This document shows positions 22,697 through 34,329 of a DNA stretch of 64,000 nt, in pieces (within the stretch, counting starts at the first letter, position 1; each line of letters opens with the position of its first letter). Under the pieces are notes generated by a model, which was given only the letters and a program-made list of their open reading frames with translations, ran no database searches and was not told where the DNA came from. A program made the position numbers and the translations under genes. The DNA is taken from the NCBI GenBank assembly GCA_035235625.1, contig CP141143.1, positions 48,119,160 through 48,183,159 on the forward strand, written 5' to 3'. The DNA is from Saururus chinensis (Eukaryota > Streptophyta > Magnoliopsida > Piperales > Saururaceae).

Positions 22697-25600
22697 TCAC
22701 TTGCACAATTTGTCGTCAACTGTACATGCATTGAGCTCAGCCACTTGTCTCATTTTCTTCTTTCTCTTCCCCTTTGGGGTTAGAGTGTTGATCTTCGACT
22801 GGATTGGACATGTGTGACACTTCACCCTAATTTCTTTACCACCCACCGTGTCGACTACATGTAGGACTTGTGTAGATGTTGACAAATTTTGGTTAGCAAG
22901 AGTTGGTGATGGGGGTTGGCCATGAGAATGAAGGGATGTAGCTATGGATGTATGATAAGTAAGGCCCCCAACTAGGTTCTCTCCAATTACCGTGGTACAA
23001 GTATTGCGATAGTGACCGTATTGTTTGCACTTATGACATTGTACTCTCCTTTTTTCTTCACCTCGAGAGAGAATTCGCTTCTTCTTTATCTGGCCCAGTC
23101 GTGCCTTATCCTTGGGAGGCCTCAACTTAAGGCTCTTCACATCTTCAGGAGTTTCCCATCTTTTATGTTCAAGAACTAGATAAACTATCATGCTATAGAT
23201 TTGCCTATAAGTTTCCATTGTGTAGAACGGGGAGCAATAGTCAACATAATTTAGTCTTCGGTGGCCACATGCTGCCAACGCATGTTCACAAGTCAACTCC
23301 ATTTGTTGAAACTTTCCACATGTACAAGTCTTTGCGATAAGGTCAACTTGATCATCCCCTCTTTTGGACCTAATTAAGACCTCATGACCACTTATGGGAT
23401 AACACATCATCCCTCTAGCTGCTTCATTGCACTTCTGAATCTTGCCTTCGGACTATTTAGTCAAGTAGCCCTTCCAATGTTGTGCCTCCAATCCACGCTT
23501 GTACCACATGTCTTGCGCCTTCAAACGGATGGCCTCAATGATCATGACAATGGGAAAGTGTCATTGCTCACTAATCATTCCATTGAAGACTTCGCAAGGG
23601 TTGGATGTGACTATATTATACCTAGGCGAAGGAAAGTAAGTAGTAACCCACCGTGACTTATCAATTCCAGTTAACCACTTGTATGCCTCGGGGTTTTTCT
23701 GCTAAATGATAGTCATTTCTTCCATATATGTCTCTGGCCTGAAAGCTTTTGCCGCCCTGAAGAAGTTATTGTTCAAACCTCTATCTTTGAAATGTGCAAA
23801 CATGTTTTGAGGTATGTGAAATGCACAATATCCATGTGTGGCATATGGAAACATTTAAGCTACTTGTGATGTGATTGATCTATGCCAATCAGAAAGTATC
23901 ACTAGGCCCTCCAAATAACCAAGGCGGCTTTCCAAATGTACAAGGACCCATCCCCATGCATCATTATTTTCTCCTTCTCCGATAGCACAAGCAATTGGGT
24001 ATATATGGTTCTCACTATCCAATGTAGATATCACAAACAAAGTCCCTTTGTACCTTCCTTTCAAGAATGTGCCATCTATACATATAACCCATCGCATGTA
24101 CTTCTTGAAGTTCTCTATGGCTGCTCCAAAGGAAACAAAGCATCTCTTGAATGTCAGATCCGATGAGTTGTACTGGAGAGCAGTTGAGGTGCCTGGATTT
24201 GCCTTCTCCAACTCATATAAGTAGGCAGCCAACTCAGCATACGATGACTCATAGGATCCTCTTAACTTGTTAAACGCCGCAATCTTTGACCTATATGCCT
24301 TCGAATAATTCATCTCCACTCCATATTCTAAATCAACATCAACTTGAATATCTTTGGGAGTATAAGCAACACATTTCCTAAGTCGTTTCACCACTGAGTC
24401 AGCAATAATACCCACTTTTGCTTGTTTATGATATCCTCCAAATATTGGTTTCCCACATGTATGAACATTGTTCATTGCTTTCACTTTGAAGATACTACAC
24501 CCCTTAGTTATCACAGCATGTAACCTCCATGGACATCCCGACACATTGCACACAACTGTGAATCGAGATTTATTTGAATATTTTACCTTGAACTCAAAGT
24601 TATTGTGCATATCATACTTGTGTACATGTAGCTTCAGAGAGTCCTTATCCATAAACTCTTGGCCAAGTAGAACAACCTTCGGATCTTTGCCATAGTCATA
24701 CAAATCAACCTCCACAGCCATGTTGTGCTCTTCATTCACACACACCTCCACATCTAATATGCTGAACGATTATATTTATGTTGGTATTAGAATGAGATAA
24801 ACAGTTATAAGTTAGGTATAATCAATTAACTGACTACGTAAATATGACCTTTGATGTTGTTTTGCTGCCAAAGTTTTCCCAAAAATGCTACTTGATGGTG
24901 TTGCTTTCCCCTAGCCAACACCATGTCCGTTATTTATGAATGACATTGTTCCATGTGCTCTTGTTGGAACTTCATCGTCCCTGTATTTAAAACCACTACA
25001 AATTTACTACACATTGATAATTTAGCAAACAAACAGATAATAATAATGATTTAAAACTTCTTACCACTTTCTTTCAGCGATGTCAATGTTCATCACTTTA
25101 TTTAAGTTCTGAGGCGGACCTCTTCCACCTTCCGTAGCTGTGGCAGTCGCATTTTGACGATTTTCATACCAAATGTCATCATCTCCTCCCACAATGTAGA
25201 CATCCTCATCATAATCATGCAATTCAAATTTATCCTATTTCATGTCATCCGCATGATACTCTTGCCATCCATTGTAGATGACATCTTCTTCATCAATGTT
25301 ATACATTGTGTTGGGCCCACTTTCTTCATCATTTGCTCCTCTAGCATCATTACCCTCATTTTAGTTGGCCAAATTCTCCTCAATATTTGAGATGTTCACC
25401 TTATCCACTTCAAGCCTTGCAATGGGGACATCTACTAGTTCTTCATCAGAATCGGATTGCAAATTTAAGTAAATAGGAGGAGGTTTCTTTTCCTCCAACT
25501 CCCTGGCCTCACACAGTAAGTCATCTACATCTGCGTCGTCACTCAAATCCATTGTGTTCTTGTACAAAATGTCCCTATCTGCCGCACCGCATGCCAAATG

Positions 25601-25915
25601 ATCATTGCTTTCACATGCATCCCTAACTCCTACTTCCTTCACTTCCACCTTCTGGTTCACTTCATTCACATGTCTACTATGCACTTCAGCATCATTCAAA
25701 ATAATCGACTGGTTAATCTTTGCATCGGATACATCAAAATTCCGCTCACATTCCTGGAACACATGTACATGTCGCACTTTGGTTATTATCAATGGTAGAC
25801 CATCGTGCCTGGTCTTGGCATAGTGCAGAAAACAATGAAGAGTCCTAGTATCATGTATTTTCGTTGGAGGTATGTCGAGGGGGATTGCCAAAGGATATGT
25901 GAAACTCATCTTCAA
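22697..25915 (-). pseudogene. MuDR-type (MULE) transposase gene
   Basis: Reading leftwards, 25915 to about 25066 encodes an acidic N-terminal part (SDDADVDDLLCEARELEEKK) with stops at 25361 and near 25235. After spacers, 24751 to 22697 stays in one frame. It contains a Mutator DNA-binding type domain (GQEFMDKDSLKLHVHKY; CNVSGCPWRLHA), the DDE domain (ICIDGTFLKGRYKGTLF with the first Asp; LVILSDWHRSI with the second; YCAFHIPQN), a SWIM zinc finger (CTCGKFQQMELTCEHAL) and a zinc knuckle (CHKCKQYGHYRNTC). Four in-frame stops lie between about 23453 and 23857. It converges with the Ulp1-like gene, as in other Ulp1-bearing MULEs. Confidence 0.93.
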
Positions 25916-26863
25916 TGACTATTCCTCTCTACAACATCCTATTGCTTTGTAAACCATGGACACGAAGGATTCGTACGTCATTGAGCTTCTAACAAATATG
26001 AGATCTGACTAGGCATTGGAGCAATCATACTTGTGTCGACTTGCATCTCACTCCCTACCCCCCCCCCCACCCCACACACACACACACACACAACAGAGGT
26101 TGTTCATCTGTATCCATCTGAATACACCCGATAGTTATGTCAGTTAGGCTCTAGCAGTTATCAGTTGATACTTATCAGTCAATGCTTTCCATTGCATAAT
26201 TGAAAGAACTTTGTGTTTATGTTCTTCAAATTGATTCTTAACCTCAATCATTCCTTCCTGTATTACAAGTGTACATGTGGCACACCCACCCTATAAGTAC
26301 CTCCAAAAGCAAAGATTATAAGTACCCGCGAGTTACCTATGTTAGCCACTACCAGTTATCAGTTGAGCCGGATTAGTTAAAGCTTTTGCCGATCTTCGCC
26401 ACACCCAAAAATTAGCTGCCTTTCTTGTTTCATCTTCAAAGCATATCAGGTAAGAACTAGTTCTTCCACAAGTAAAAACATTAACATATTCTCTACATCC
26501 AACATTACCATTGTTCCGGTAGGGCTACCTTTAGGTAGAAACGCGACTATCCGTGTCTTCCTCCATGAGTTAGGGTACATATGGGGAGGCTGCTCTTCGA
26601 CATCCACCTTCCACCAACCTAAGTCCCATGATATGCTAGTAGGGCAATAAGCAAATGGGGCCGTAAGAGAATACCTCAGAAGTTAGCCTGGGATGAAACC
26701 TCCTGGCTGTTAAGAACATGACGGGGTGTTTCACGGTTTTCACCTTTATGACGAGGTATGGGCCATTTTGGCTATATGCTGGCACGCACGTGGACATCTC
26801 AAATGTGGTGATGTTTCTTGATTCTCGTGCACCACAATGGAAATATGTAGCTAAATGTATATA
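25916..26863. other. MULE internal sequence, no gene recognised
   Basis: Region upstream of the transposase start, presumably holding its promoter. It includes a poly-C then (CA)n microsatellite at about 26058-26092. No coding domain was seen. Confidence 0.4.
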
Positions 26864-27062
26864 ATAAAGCGAAAAGTTTATATGAGCCCGGGCTCATATG
26901 CGCCTACGTGAGCCAGGGCTCTATGGGCAGTCGGATTTACATCCGGTGGCCCATAATGCCCTGTGAGTATTATGGGCCACCAGATGTAAATCCGATGGCC
27001 CATAGAGCCCGGGCTCATGTAGGCGCGCGTGAGCCTGGGCTCATATAAACTTTTTGCTTTAT
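26864..27062. mobile_element. Foldback/MITE-like hairpin element
   Basis: Two arms of about 94 bp are near-perfect reverse complements (starts ATAAAGC, ends GCTTTAT) around a short spacer containing CCTGTGAGT. The arms are GC-rich, with repeated GAGCCCGGGCTC palindromes. There is no coding sequence and I could not assign a superfamily. The right arm is the source of the following tandem array. Confidence 0.75.
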
Positions 27063-27720
27063 GAGTCCCGTTGAAATGCCCCGTGAGTATTATGGGCCGC
27101 CATATGTAAATTCAACGGCCCATAGAGCCCGGGCTCACGTAGGCACGCTTGAGCCCGGACTCATATAAACTTTTTGCTTTATGAGTCCCGTTTAAATGCC
27201 CCATGAGTATTTTGGGCCGCTGGATGTAAATCCGACGGCCCATAGAGCCCGGGCTCACGTAGGTGCTCGTGAGCCTGGGCTCATATAAACTTTTTGCTTT
27301 ATGAGTCCCGTTTAAATGCCCCGTGAGTATTATGGGCTGCTGGTGCACATGAACCCGGTCTCATATAAACTTTTTGCTTTATGAATCCCGTTTAAATGCC
27401 CCATGAGTATTATAGGCCGCCGTATGTAAATCCGACGGCCCATAGATCCGAGGCTCATGTAAGCACTCATATAAAGTGTTTGCTTTATGAGTCCCGTTTA
27501 AATGCCCCGTGAGTATTATGGGCTGTTGTATGTAAATCCGACGGCCCCATAGATCCCGGGCTTACGTAGGAACACATGAGCCCGGGCTCATATAAACTTT
27601 TTGCTTTATGAGTCCCGTTTAAATGCCCCGTGAGTATTATGGGCCCGCTGTATGTAAATCCGACGGCACATAGAGCTCGGGCTCAAGTAGGCGCGCGTGA
27701 GCCCGGGCTCATATAAACGG
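27063..27720 (+). repeat. ~120-bp tandem array derived from the hairpin arm
   Basis: Units carry TTTATGAGTCCCGTTTAAAT, then CCCCGTGAGTATTATGGGC and CATAGAGCCCGGGCTCA, with full units of about 120 bp beginning near 27060, 27180 and 27300, and shorter ones near 27380, 27485 and 27605. The last unit ends at about 27720. Because 120 is a multiple of three, a false 40-residue protein repeat appears on the minus strand. Confidence 0.85.
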
Positions 27721-28160
27721 GACTCTATTATAAATGCCCCAATCAACGAAAATAACATTTATGAGACTCCAAAGGAGAATGCACGAACTAAAGATATTGC
27801 ACCAATTTAAGTATCTGTGACGGAAACTCATCCCTCGTGTTATAGTTTACTTTCAAATTTTGTTTTAGGTTACTTTCGAATATTGTATAATAACCGTAAA
27901 TGAAGCTTTTAAATCGAAGCCTTCACTCCATTGAGATATCTCTTTTCCATGGCAAATTCTAACCATCGATATTGAATTTATTTAACTCTATTTGTGTTTT
28001 TAAAGATGTCTATAGGAAGCTGTAGCTTTTGAATTTAATTTTTTTATTTTCTAATAATATTTATCATTAGGATTATAAAAACCACTAAATTGTATATGAA
28101 TGCATTATAAACTATTTCTATTGCCACCAATCCAATCAACATAATCAATAAATAAAGGCA
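27721..28160. other. No gene recognised
   Basis: AT-rich spacer between the 120-bp array and the right-hand MULE repeats. Nothing is recognisable. Confidence 0.4.
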
Positions 28161-28169
28161 GTTCTAACC

Positions 28170-28440
28170 CTAAAGAAACATTAGATTTAGCATCTTCAGA
28201 AATTTGAGTCCATGATAATTATAGTTTTCTTCTTCTGCATGCCCCCATGACCGACTAACAAAGAAAACTTTGTTATGTGCATAATGTTCGCTCTCCAAGT
28301 CCATCATTTTATATAGCATAATCACTCTATCCACTACAAAGCTGGCCGGCACCTCAACGTCGGACTCCAATGACCTGTTCATCAGCTCTAGCTTCTCCTC
28401 CGCTACCCCTTGAAATCAATAATAAAATTAATGAGCCAAA
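28170..28440 (-). other. Repeated unrecognised coding-like fragment
   Basis: A minus-strand open frame (EEKLELMNRSLESDVEVPASF, 28382-28170 for its ATG-led part) matches no family I know. A diverged copy of the same stretch occurs at about 29150-29310, so it is part of the repeat structure rather than a unique gene. It may be the remnant of a further MULE exon. Confidence 0.3.
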
Positions 28441-30930
28441 ATTTAATTCAAAATATATCAGCCACATACCATTTATAAGTCATCAGTTAGCCAATATCAG
28501 TTCACCTTATGTTAACCATGTACTCTAGGTTATATGGTCTCGTCCTAACTAATATCATATCACATCACTGAAACCTACCATGTAAACCTATATTAATCAA
28601 AATTACCGATCACACAATGTACTTCAACAAATAATAGCCTACTAACATCTACCAATCACCAGGTAGGTAGCTCGTATCAGTTAACTTAGTTTTAACCACA
28701 TAAACTAGGTTATATGGTCTCCTCATCCGTAAGTATTAGAGCAAAGCATACTCCTGAGTAAATCTAATTACATATATTCTTACAAAATATCATTAACTAT
28801 ATAATGTGCGGCACATGATTCGATGTTGGTGGTATATGGCAATATGTTCATACCTTTTCTTTTGTTGATTATATAGAGTGATTATTCTGGATCAAATATT
28901 GTAATTGATTTGGAGAGCAATCAGTCATGCACATTACAAAGTTTAATCATTAGGATGTGGTGGTGGCAAGCGGAAGTATAAAACAATCATTACTATCGAT
29001 TCAGACGATGAAGATGTTAAATATGAGGTGGGAAGCATAGATATGGTGTACACCATATCTATGTTCCCCACCTAAAATTTAACAACTTCATCGTCTGAGT
29101 CAATAATAATGATTGTTTTATAATTCCACCTACCACCACCAATGCCTAATGAAGAAACTTTCTGATGTGCAGAATATTTGCTCTTCAAATCCAGCCCATC
29201 TTTTGATCTAGCATAATCGATCAATACACTTTGAAGCTAACTGGCACCTCACCTTTGGCCTCCACCGACTTGTTCTCTGCTCTAGCTTCTGCTCCACTGC
29301 CCCTCGCATGCCTTGGGGAGGTGGAGATATAAGTGTACTACGGTAAAGTGAAGAGTTAGATTTAGTCAAAATCAGTTAACTACAAGTCAACATTTAATCG
29401 AAATTAGTTAACTATCTTCTAACCATATAAAGTAGGTTATATGGTGTCGTCGTCACTACATGTTAGATCGTATAATTGAAACCTACCTTGTAAACCTAAA
29501 TTGCGCAAATCTAATGACCACCCAATGTACTTTGAAAAATATTAGCCTCCTACCATCTACCAGTCAATAGTTAGGATGCATCAGTTAACTTTCTTTTAAC
29601 CATATAAACTAGGTTATATGGTCTCCTCCTCGCTAGATATCATATCACATCATACTCATGAGTAAAACTAAGTACATATGTTCTTCTTACTTACCCTAAC
29701 AACAAAACATATATATTCATTTACTTACTTTCCATCTATTAAAATATATTACAAGCATACTAACTAAGCACCTTACACACAAGATAAAGTTGACATTTTT
29801 ACTTAATAACACTCTTATTTATCCACCCACATGTAAACATAACTATGGCAAATCAAATGACCTCCCAATGTACTTCAAAAAATATAAGCCTCCTACCATC
29901 TACCAGTCAATAGTTAGGATGCATCAATTAACTTTGTTTTCTTCTATCTACTAGGTCATACTAGCACCAAACACACAAGATATGTTTGACAATATAACTC
30001 ACATACACGCTTATTTATCTACACATATATAAACCTAACTTGATCAAACCTAATGACCACACAATGTACTTTGTAAATAAACAAGCCTCCTTACATCTAC
30101 CAGTCAATAGTTAAGCCCTATGAGTTAACTTCCTCTAATCCATATAAACTAGGTTATATGGTCTTCCCCTTCCTATAAATCATATCACATCAGTCAAAAC
30201 ATGGGTAAAACTAATGAGCTATATCTTTTCTTACTTAGCCTGGCAATAAAAATACATTCATAGTTAATTACTTTGCCTCTATTAATCTCTATCAAAGGCA
30301 TGCATACTAAGCACCAAACACATAGTATGTGTTTGACAATATAACTCACAGGCACACTTATTTATCCACCCATATATAAGCCTAACTTGATCAAATCTAA
30401 TGACCACACAATGTACTCTGGAAAAAACAACCTCCTTATATATATTGTCAGGCCCTATCTGTTAACTTATAATTATCCATATAGACTAAGGTATATGATC
30501 TCATTGCTAAAAATTAGATCACATCATTCGAAACATAGGTAAAACAAATGATATATATTGTTCTTAGCCTACCAACAAAAAATGCATTCACTGTTAATTA
30601 CTTTGCATCTATTATTATCTATCAAAGACATACATACTAATCACCAAACGTGTTAAATATATTTGGCAATATAATTCACATACATGTTTATTTATCTACC
30701 TATGTATATACCTAACTTAATAGAATCTAATGACCACTCAATGCACTTTGCAAAAACAAATGCCTCCTTACATCTACCAGTCAACAGTTAGGCCCTATCA
30801 GTTAACTTTTTTTATCCAAATAAACTACATTATATGGTCTCCTCCTTGCTAAAAATCAGATCACAACCTTCAAAATATGGGTAAAATAATATATATTGTT
30901 CTTATGTAACCTCCCATCACTCACTTTTTG
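28440..30930 (-). repeat. Right MULE subterminal array (inverted relative to left array)
   Basis: Tandem copies of a ~340-bp unit, several shortened. Anchors GGTTATATGGTCTC at about 28532, 28708, 29424, 29609, 30152, 30490 and 30830, and CATCTACCAGTCAATAGTTA at about 29549, 29898 and 30097, show the periodicity. The reverse complement contains AAGTTAACTGATAGGGCCTA, CTGTTGACTGGTA and TTTTTGCAAAGT, which match the left array almost base for base. The array is more diverged than the left one and is interrupted by an inverted duplication. Confidence 0.85.
28870..29240. repeat. Inverted duplication (~170-bp arms)
   Basis: The arms meet near 29050 (ATATGGTG|TAC|ACCATATC), and similarity continues outward through the GATTCAGACGATGAAG segment and the CATTAGG segment, with divergence rising outward. 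It interrupts the right MULE array and separates monomers that would otherwise be adjacent. Confidence 0.75.
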
Positions 30931-31391
30931 AAGTGCAAGAACAAAATGGACACTCCAATTTAAAGAACAATGCACATAGGAAAACGAATAGAGTACAGAG
31001 CAAACTGGCAACAAGCTAAATATGTGGAGTTTATTGAGTACGAGAATACCAATCCACAGAAGGTGATTTCTGGAATTAACTACTCATAGCATTCCATATC
31101 TTTCATTGGCCCAGGCACTCACAGTTGCCTTAAATCAAGTGGCTGTCAAAACATCTAACAGTTATAACTAAGCAAACAACTCACAAACGGGAGAAAGATC
31201 GGAATTTTCAAAGGACCACAGTCACTGAGAACTAGCTATTCCATCTGTATAAACCCACCTCTAAAGTTTTATCTACTCCAATAATCAGGTTCCCATCAGA
31301 AAGAAGTCGTTACAACAAAATTTCATCTATTTAACAAGAAGCCACAATCACAAACAATTACAGCCGATGCTTACCAAAGAAGCAATTTTAC
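30931..31391. other. Intron-like DNA next to the PMT fragment
   Basis: AT-rich. On the minus strand it directly follows a splice donor (31391-31390), so at least the right part is intron carried along with the captured exon. Confidence 0.4.
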
Positions 31392-31605
31392 CATGTCCCT
31401 GCTCTTTGGCCATGGCATGGGCGCCTGGTATCTCGGTGGCAGAGGCACCAGGCATCATAATGGCTACTGTGGACAATGCTGCTCCTGGTGCTCCATGTGC
31501 CACCCGACTGCACCGCCTTGATTGCCTTCCAATTGTCTAGGCAAGGTATGTAGTCCACCGCCCAGGAGAACCCACAAAGCTTCCACCCGAAATCCACCGC
31601 ACCAT
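31392..31605 (-). pseudogene. PMT11/12-like putative methyltransferase exon fragment
   Basis: Plant PMT (DUF248) proteins are Golgi membrane methyltransferase-like proteins linked to wall pectin. The minus strand reads WKLCGFSWAVDYIPCLDNWKAIKAV in two overlapping parts (WKLCGFSWAV; DYIPCLDNWKAIKAV). After a frameshift it reads HMEHQEQHCPQ, then CLVPLPPRYQAPMPWPKSRDM, with two stops around the joining PL. This matches the start of the conserved domain in PMT11/12-type proteins, including the Met codon at which the exon ends before GTAAAA. Only this exon and its donor are present. The upstream leader (to about 31900) looks like a 5' end of another origin. It is a dead fragment. Confidence 0.8.
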
Positions 31606-32208
31606 CCTCTTGAGAGACCGATGTAGGGCAAACTGCGCGTGAGGGAAGATGGGGAGGGAGGGCAGAGGCCAAAGGGACCAGCTTTGGGCCGTTGTTTTTC
31701 AGGGATTGCCGCAAACCCAAACTACGCTACAAGCAAGAACCAGCTTTGGGGCGTATAGTTTCAAAACTCAAATTAGGAGAAACCCTCGTTCCAAAACTCA
31801 TTCTTCACAAACTCAAACTCCTTCCAGAACAGAAAATCCCTAATCTTCAATGTTCTGGTCGGATAGGTCGTAAAAACTTCTCACACACCGCTTACACTTT
31901 GCTCAAATAGTGGACTTTCCAATCGAAAGTGTGTTTTTAATCGGAACGGAGTTTTTCATTCGGAGGAATTGCCAGCGTCTGAAGTTGTATGCCAATGAAT
32001 GCGACTTTGTGAGGGTTTAATACGATATAAAACCCAACCTCCGATCAGGGGTATTTTAGTCCAAATTTTAGCTTATATCGTGTTATTCTAGGTCATATGA
32101 CATTTCCGTTTAAAATCTAGGAAATATGGAATATTTCATTTTTTTGGCCAGGCAATATGGAAAAAACTCCTAGAACTATTCTTCCAGGATGGCTACATAG
32201 ATTACAAT
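31606..32208 (-). other. Possible right terminal region of the MULE
   Basis: 31606-31900 (minus) is GC-rich leader-like sequence. 31910-32170 is AT-rich and ends with phrases such as CTAAAATACCCCTGATCGGA on the minus strand, in the style of plant MULE termini. The layout mirrors 5575-6200. No exact inverted match or target duplication was found. Confidence 0.25.
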
Positions 32209-32535
32209 GTGTGGCTTCACAGTGTAGTTTTCATGACTACCCAAGGAGGGAATTTTCCTCACTTTTTGATGGGACATCGGAGGCACCTTTGTGGTGAACA
32301 TGCCAAGACGATCAGGCCAAATAAGAGAATGCGAGCACTACTTCTTGATAATCCAAACATAGGAGATGTGGCATCTTTCACCTTGATTTTCTTGGAAGCA
32401 ATTAAGGGGCAAACACCTTCTTTCCCGAAATGTTGTAGGGGTCATAATTATTACTTTGCAAAATGCATATTGGAGTTCTATACTTGTCCAGCAAATCGAG
32501 ATGATCCTTTTTTTATGCAGGTGGAAGTCACTTAA
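32209..32535 (+). other. Unrecognised open frame, 108 codons
   Basis: The frame reads on without an ATG-led upstream context ([20 protein letters not shown] is open before it) and includes [20 protein letters not shown] and a Cys/His-containing stretch ([13 protein letters not shown]). I recognise no family. Codon use looks protein-like, so it may be a gene fragment. A longer direct-repeat pair of about 60 bp (AGTCACTTAAG...GATGTCAAG) follows at 32520-32640. Confidence 0.25.
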
Positions 32536-32597
32536 GCGTCAGTTGTTGAGTATTTGATCCCATAGTGATGTCAAGTGAATTGAGAGTCACTTAAGTG

Positions 32598-33145
32598 TCA
32601 ACTGTTGAGTATGTGATCCCATAGTGATGTCAAGGGAATTAAACTAAAAAGACCAATTGATTCTATATACTTCCTTTGTTCTTTGAGAGGTGTATATACT
32701 AATTGATGTTCAACTACGGTGATAATAGGAGTGGTAGCAGAAGATGTGGTAGAAGTGGTAGAATTGGTGGGAGAGTGGGTAGAGGTGAAGGTCGAGGGCA
32801 ACTTAGTTCTCCTAGGCTTTTGCTCGGGCTCAGTGGTTCTAATAGGTGGAGAAAGGAACAATGACCACACATACACCATAAGCACACCACATGATGTAAA
32901 AGGTAAAAGGGAAAGAGTAAGCAAAAACTAATGGGAAGAAGAAACTAAAACTCGAGAAGGGGATCTTGCAAACCGAAGAGAAGAATTGTGCTTGCCGGTG
33001 TCGCCTTGTGGGCATAAGTGTAGAGAGCATAGTTTTCAACTCAACTTACAAGATAAAAATAAAATAGTGTAAGTAACTAAGAATTAACCTAGAAAGTAAA
33101 GTAAACTGAAACTAAAACCATCTTAACTAGGAATTCAGTAACAAT
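32598..33145. other. No gene recognised
   Basis: A minus-strand frame (32924-32598) is Thr/Ser-rich and low in complexity. No domain is visible. The right part runs up to the LTR-like fossil. Confidence 0.35.
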
Positions 33146-33149
33146 CCGA

Positions 33150-34280
33150 CAGCATCCCCTACAACAGAGCCAAAAACTTATTCGTTTATAATTAAACCCT
33201 TTGCAAGTGTACAAGGTACTTGTACTAGGATAAGCATTTGAGAGTTGTTGAACCTCAGGGACAGATGAATTAATTAATAAATATAAGATAAGAATTTGTT
33301 GATTGAAAATTAAAAGAACTTAAACTTGAATTTAACAAAGAATGTAATCAAACTAAACTAAAAGGAAGAGATCAATATGATGATAATTACTTAGAAAGTC
33401 AATTCCACTATAGATTCATAACAATTCCTTAAAATCTAATCTAAATCTATTTTGAATATGAATAAGTATTCTCGGCAAAAGGCTCCAGTCAATTTAGAAA
33501 GAATCATTAAATAAATCCATGACATAAATTATCTTCGATAATAACACTAATTATCTACATTAAACTATAGGTATGACTCGTCAAATCTTAGTATAACTCA
33601 TCAAATTCATTAATCATATGAACATTAAAACCATTGCATGACCATCTCATATCAATCACAGCAATTAGAACCGACTGTTGTAAATATCAAAATCACATAT
33701 ATCTATCATCTACAAGACAATAAATCAACATAGAATTAAATAAACTTGAAAAGTTCTTTCATTAAAAAGAAAATCTTCATCATAAAATTGCATTATTCAC
33801 AATTAAGATCTAAATTAAAAAGAAAATAAACTAAAACTTATCTATAGCTTCATCAATTTCTAAGGAAAAGAAAAACCTAGCCTTGCATGGTAGAAGAAAG
33901 CTCCTAAAATTCCATTAAAAGCTTAAATTGCTTTTCCATCTTCTTTTCCCTTTTTCCCTTCACAGGAGAAGTTCAAATAGAAAAATAATTCAAAATTGAC
34001 TCAAAACATGAAATTGAACGTTCATTCGTTTGAATGCCATATTCGAATGGGATCTCTGTATTTGTACTTAGCCATATACCCCATTTGAACACCAATGAAG
34101 AATTTGCAAGAAAAGTTCACTAGTTAGCCAATTTAATTCCAAATATCATACAAGTGTTCTCGAACCTAATTATCCTTAATTCCTAATTTTGTAAGCTATA
34201 TTGACTCTTAAACGAGACTAAAAAATAAAATAACTAAGGGAAAAATAATGTATAAATTATACTTGAAAAATATCTAGGTA
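33150..34280 (-). mobile_element. Gypsy-like LTR fossil with primer-site-like edge
   Basis: On the minus strand this stretch has the style of a plant gypsy LTR, ending ACACTTGCAAAGGG, then TTTAATTATAAACGAATAAG. It is followed at about 33150-33175 by TTTTTGGCTCTGTTGTAGGGG, which resembles a tRNA-Asp-type primer site. No coding internal region or second LTR is visible beside it, so it is a fragment or a lone LTR. The outer boundary near 34280 is approximate. Confidence 0.5.
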
Positions 34281-34329
34281 CCACATGTTAGCGAGTTGAG
34301 TTTTCATAGCGGTGTGCACTACATAGCAT

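Larger units (their letters stand above)
6590..30930. mobile_element. Large Mutator-like element (MULE) with Ulp1-like gene and transposase
   Basis: The span is bounded by arrays of related monomers that run forward on the left (6590-6769 plus 9650-11140) and reversed on the right (28440-30930). Inside are a + strand DUF1985/Ulp1-like gene and a - strand MuDR-type transposase, arranged convergently. MULEs carrying Ulp1-like genes are known in plants (for example Arabidopsis Kaonashi and melon CUMULE). The element is 24.3 kb as found. Leaving out the three nested insertions and one copy of each target duplication gives about 13.8 kb. Both genes carry stop codons, so this copy is dead. True ends probably lie further out, perhaps near 5.58 and 32.17 kb, but I could not prove them. 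Confidence 0.7.

Noticed and set aside
27112-27348. Minus-strand frame with a 40-residue repeat
   Set aside because: It is the translation of the 120-bp MITE-derived array.
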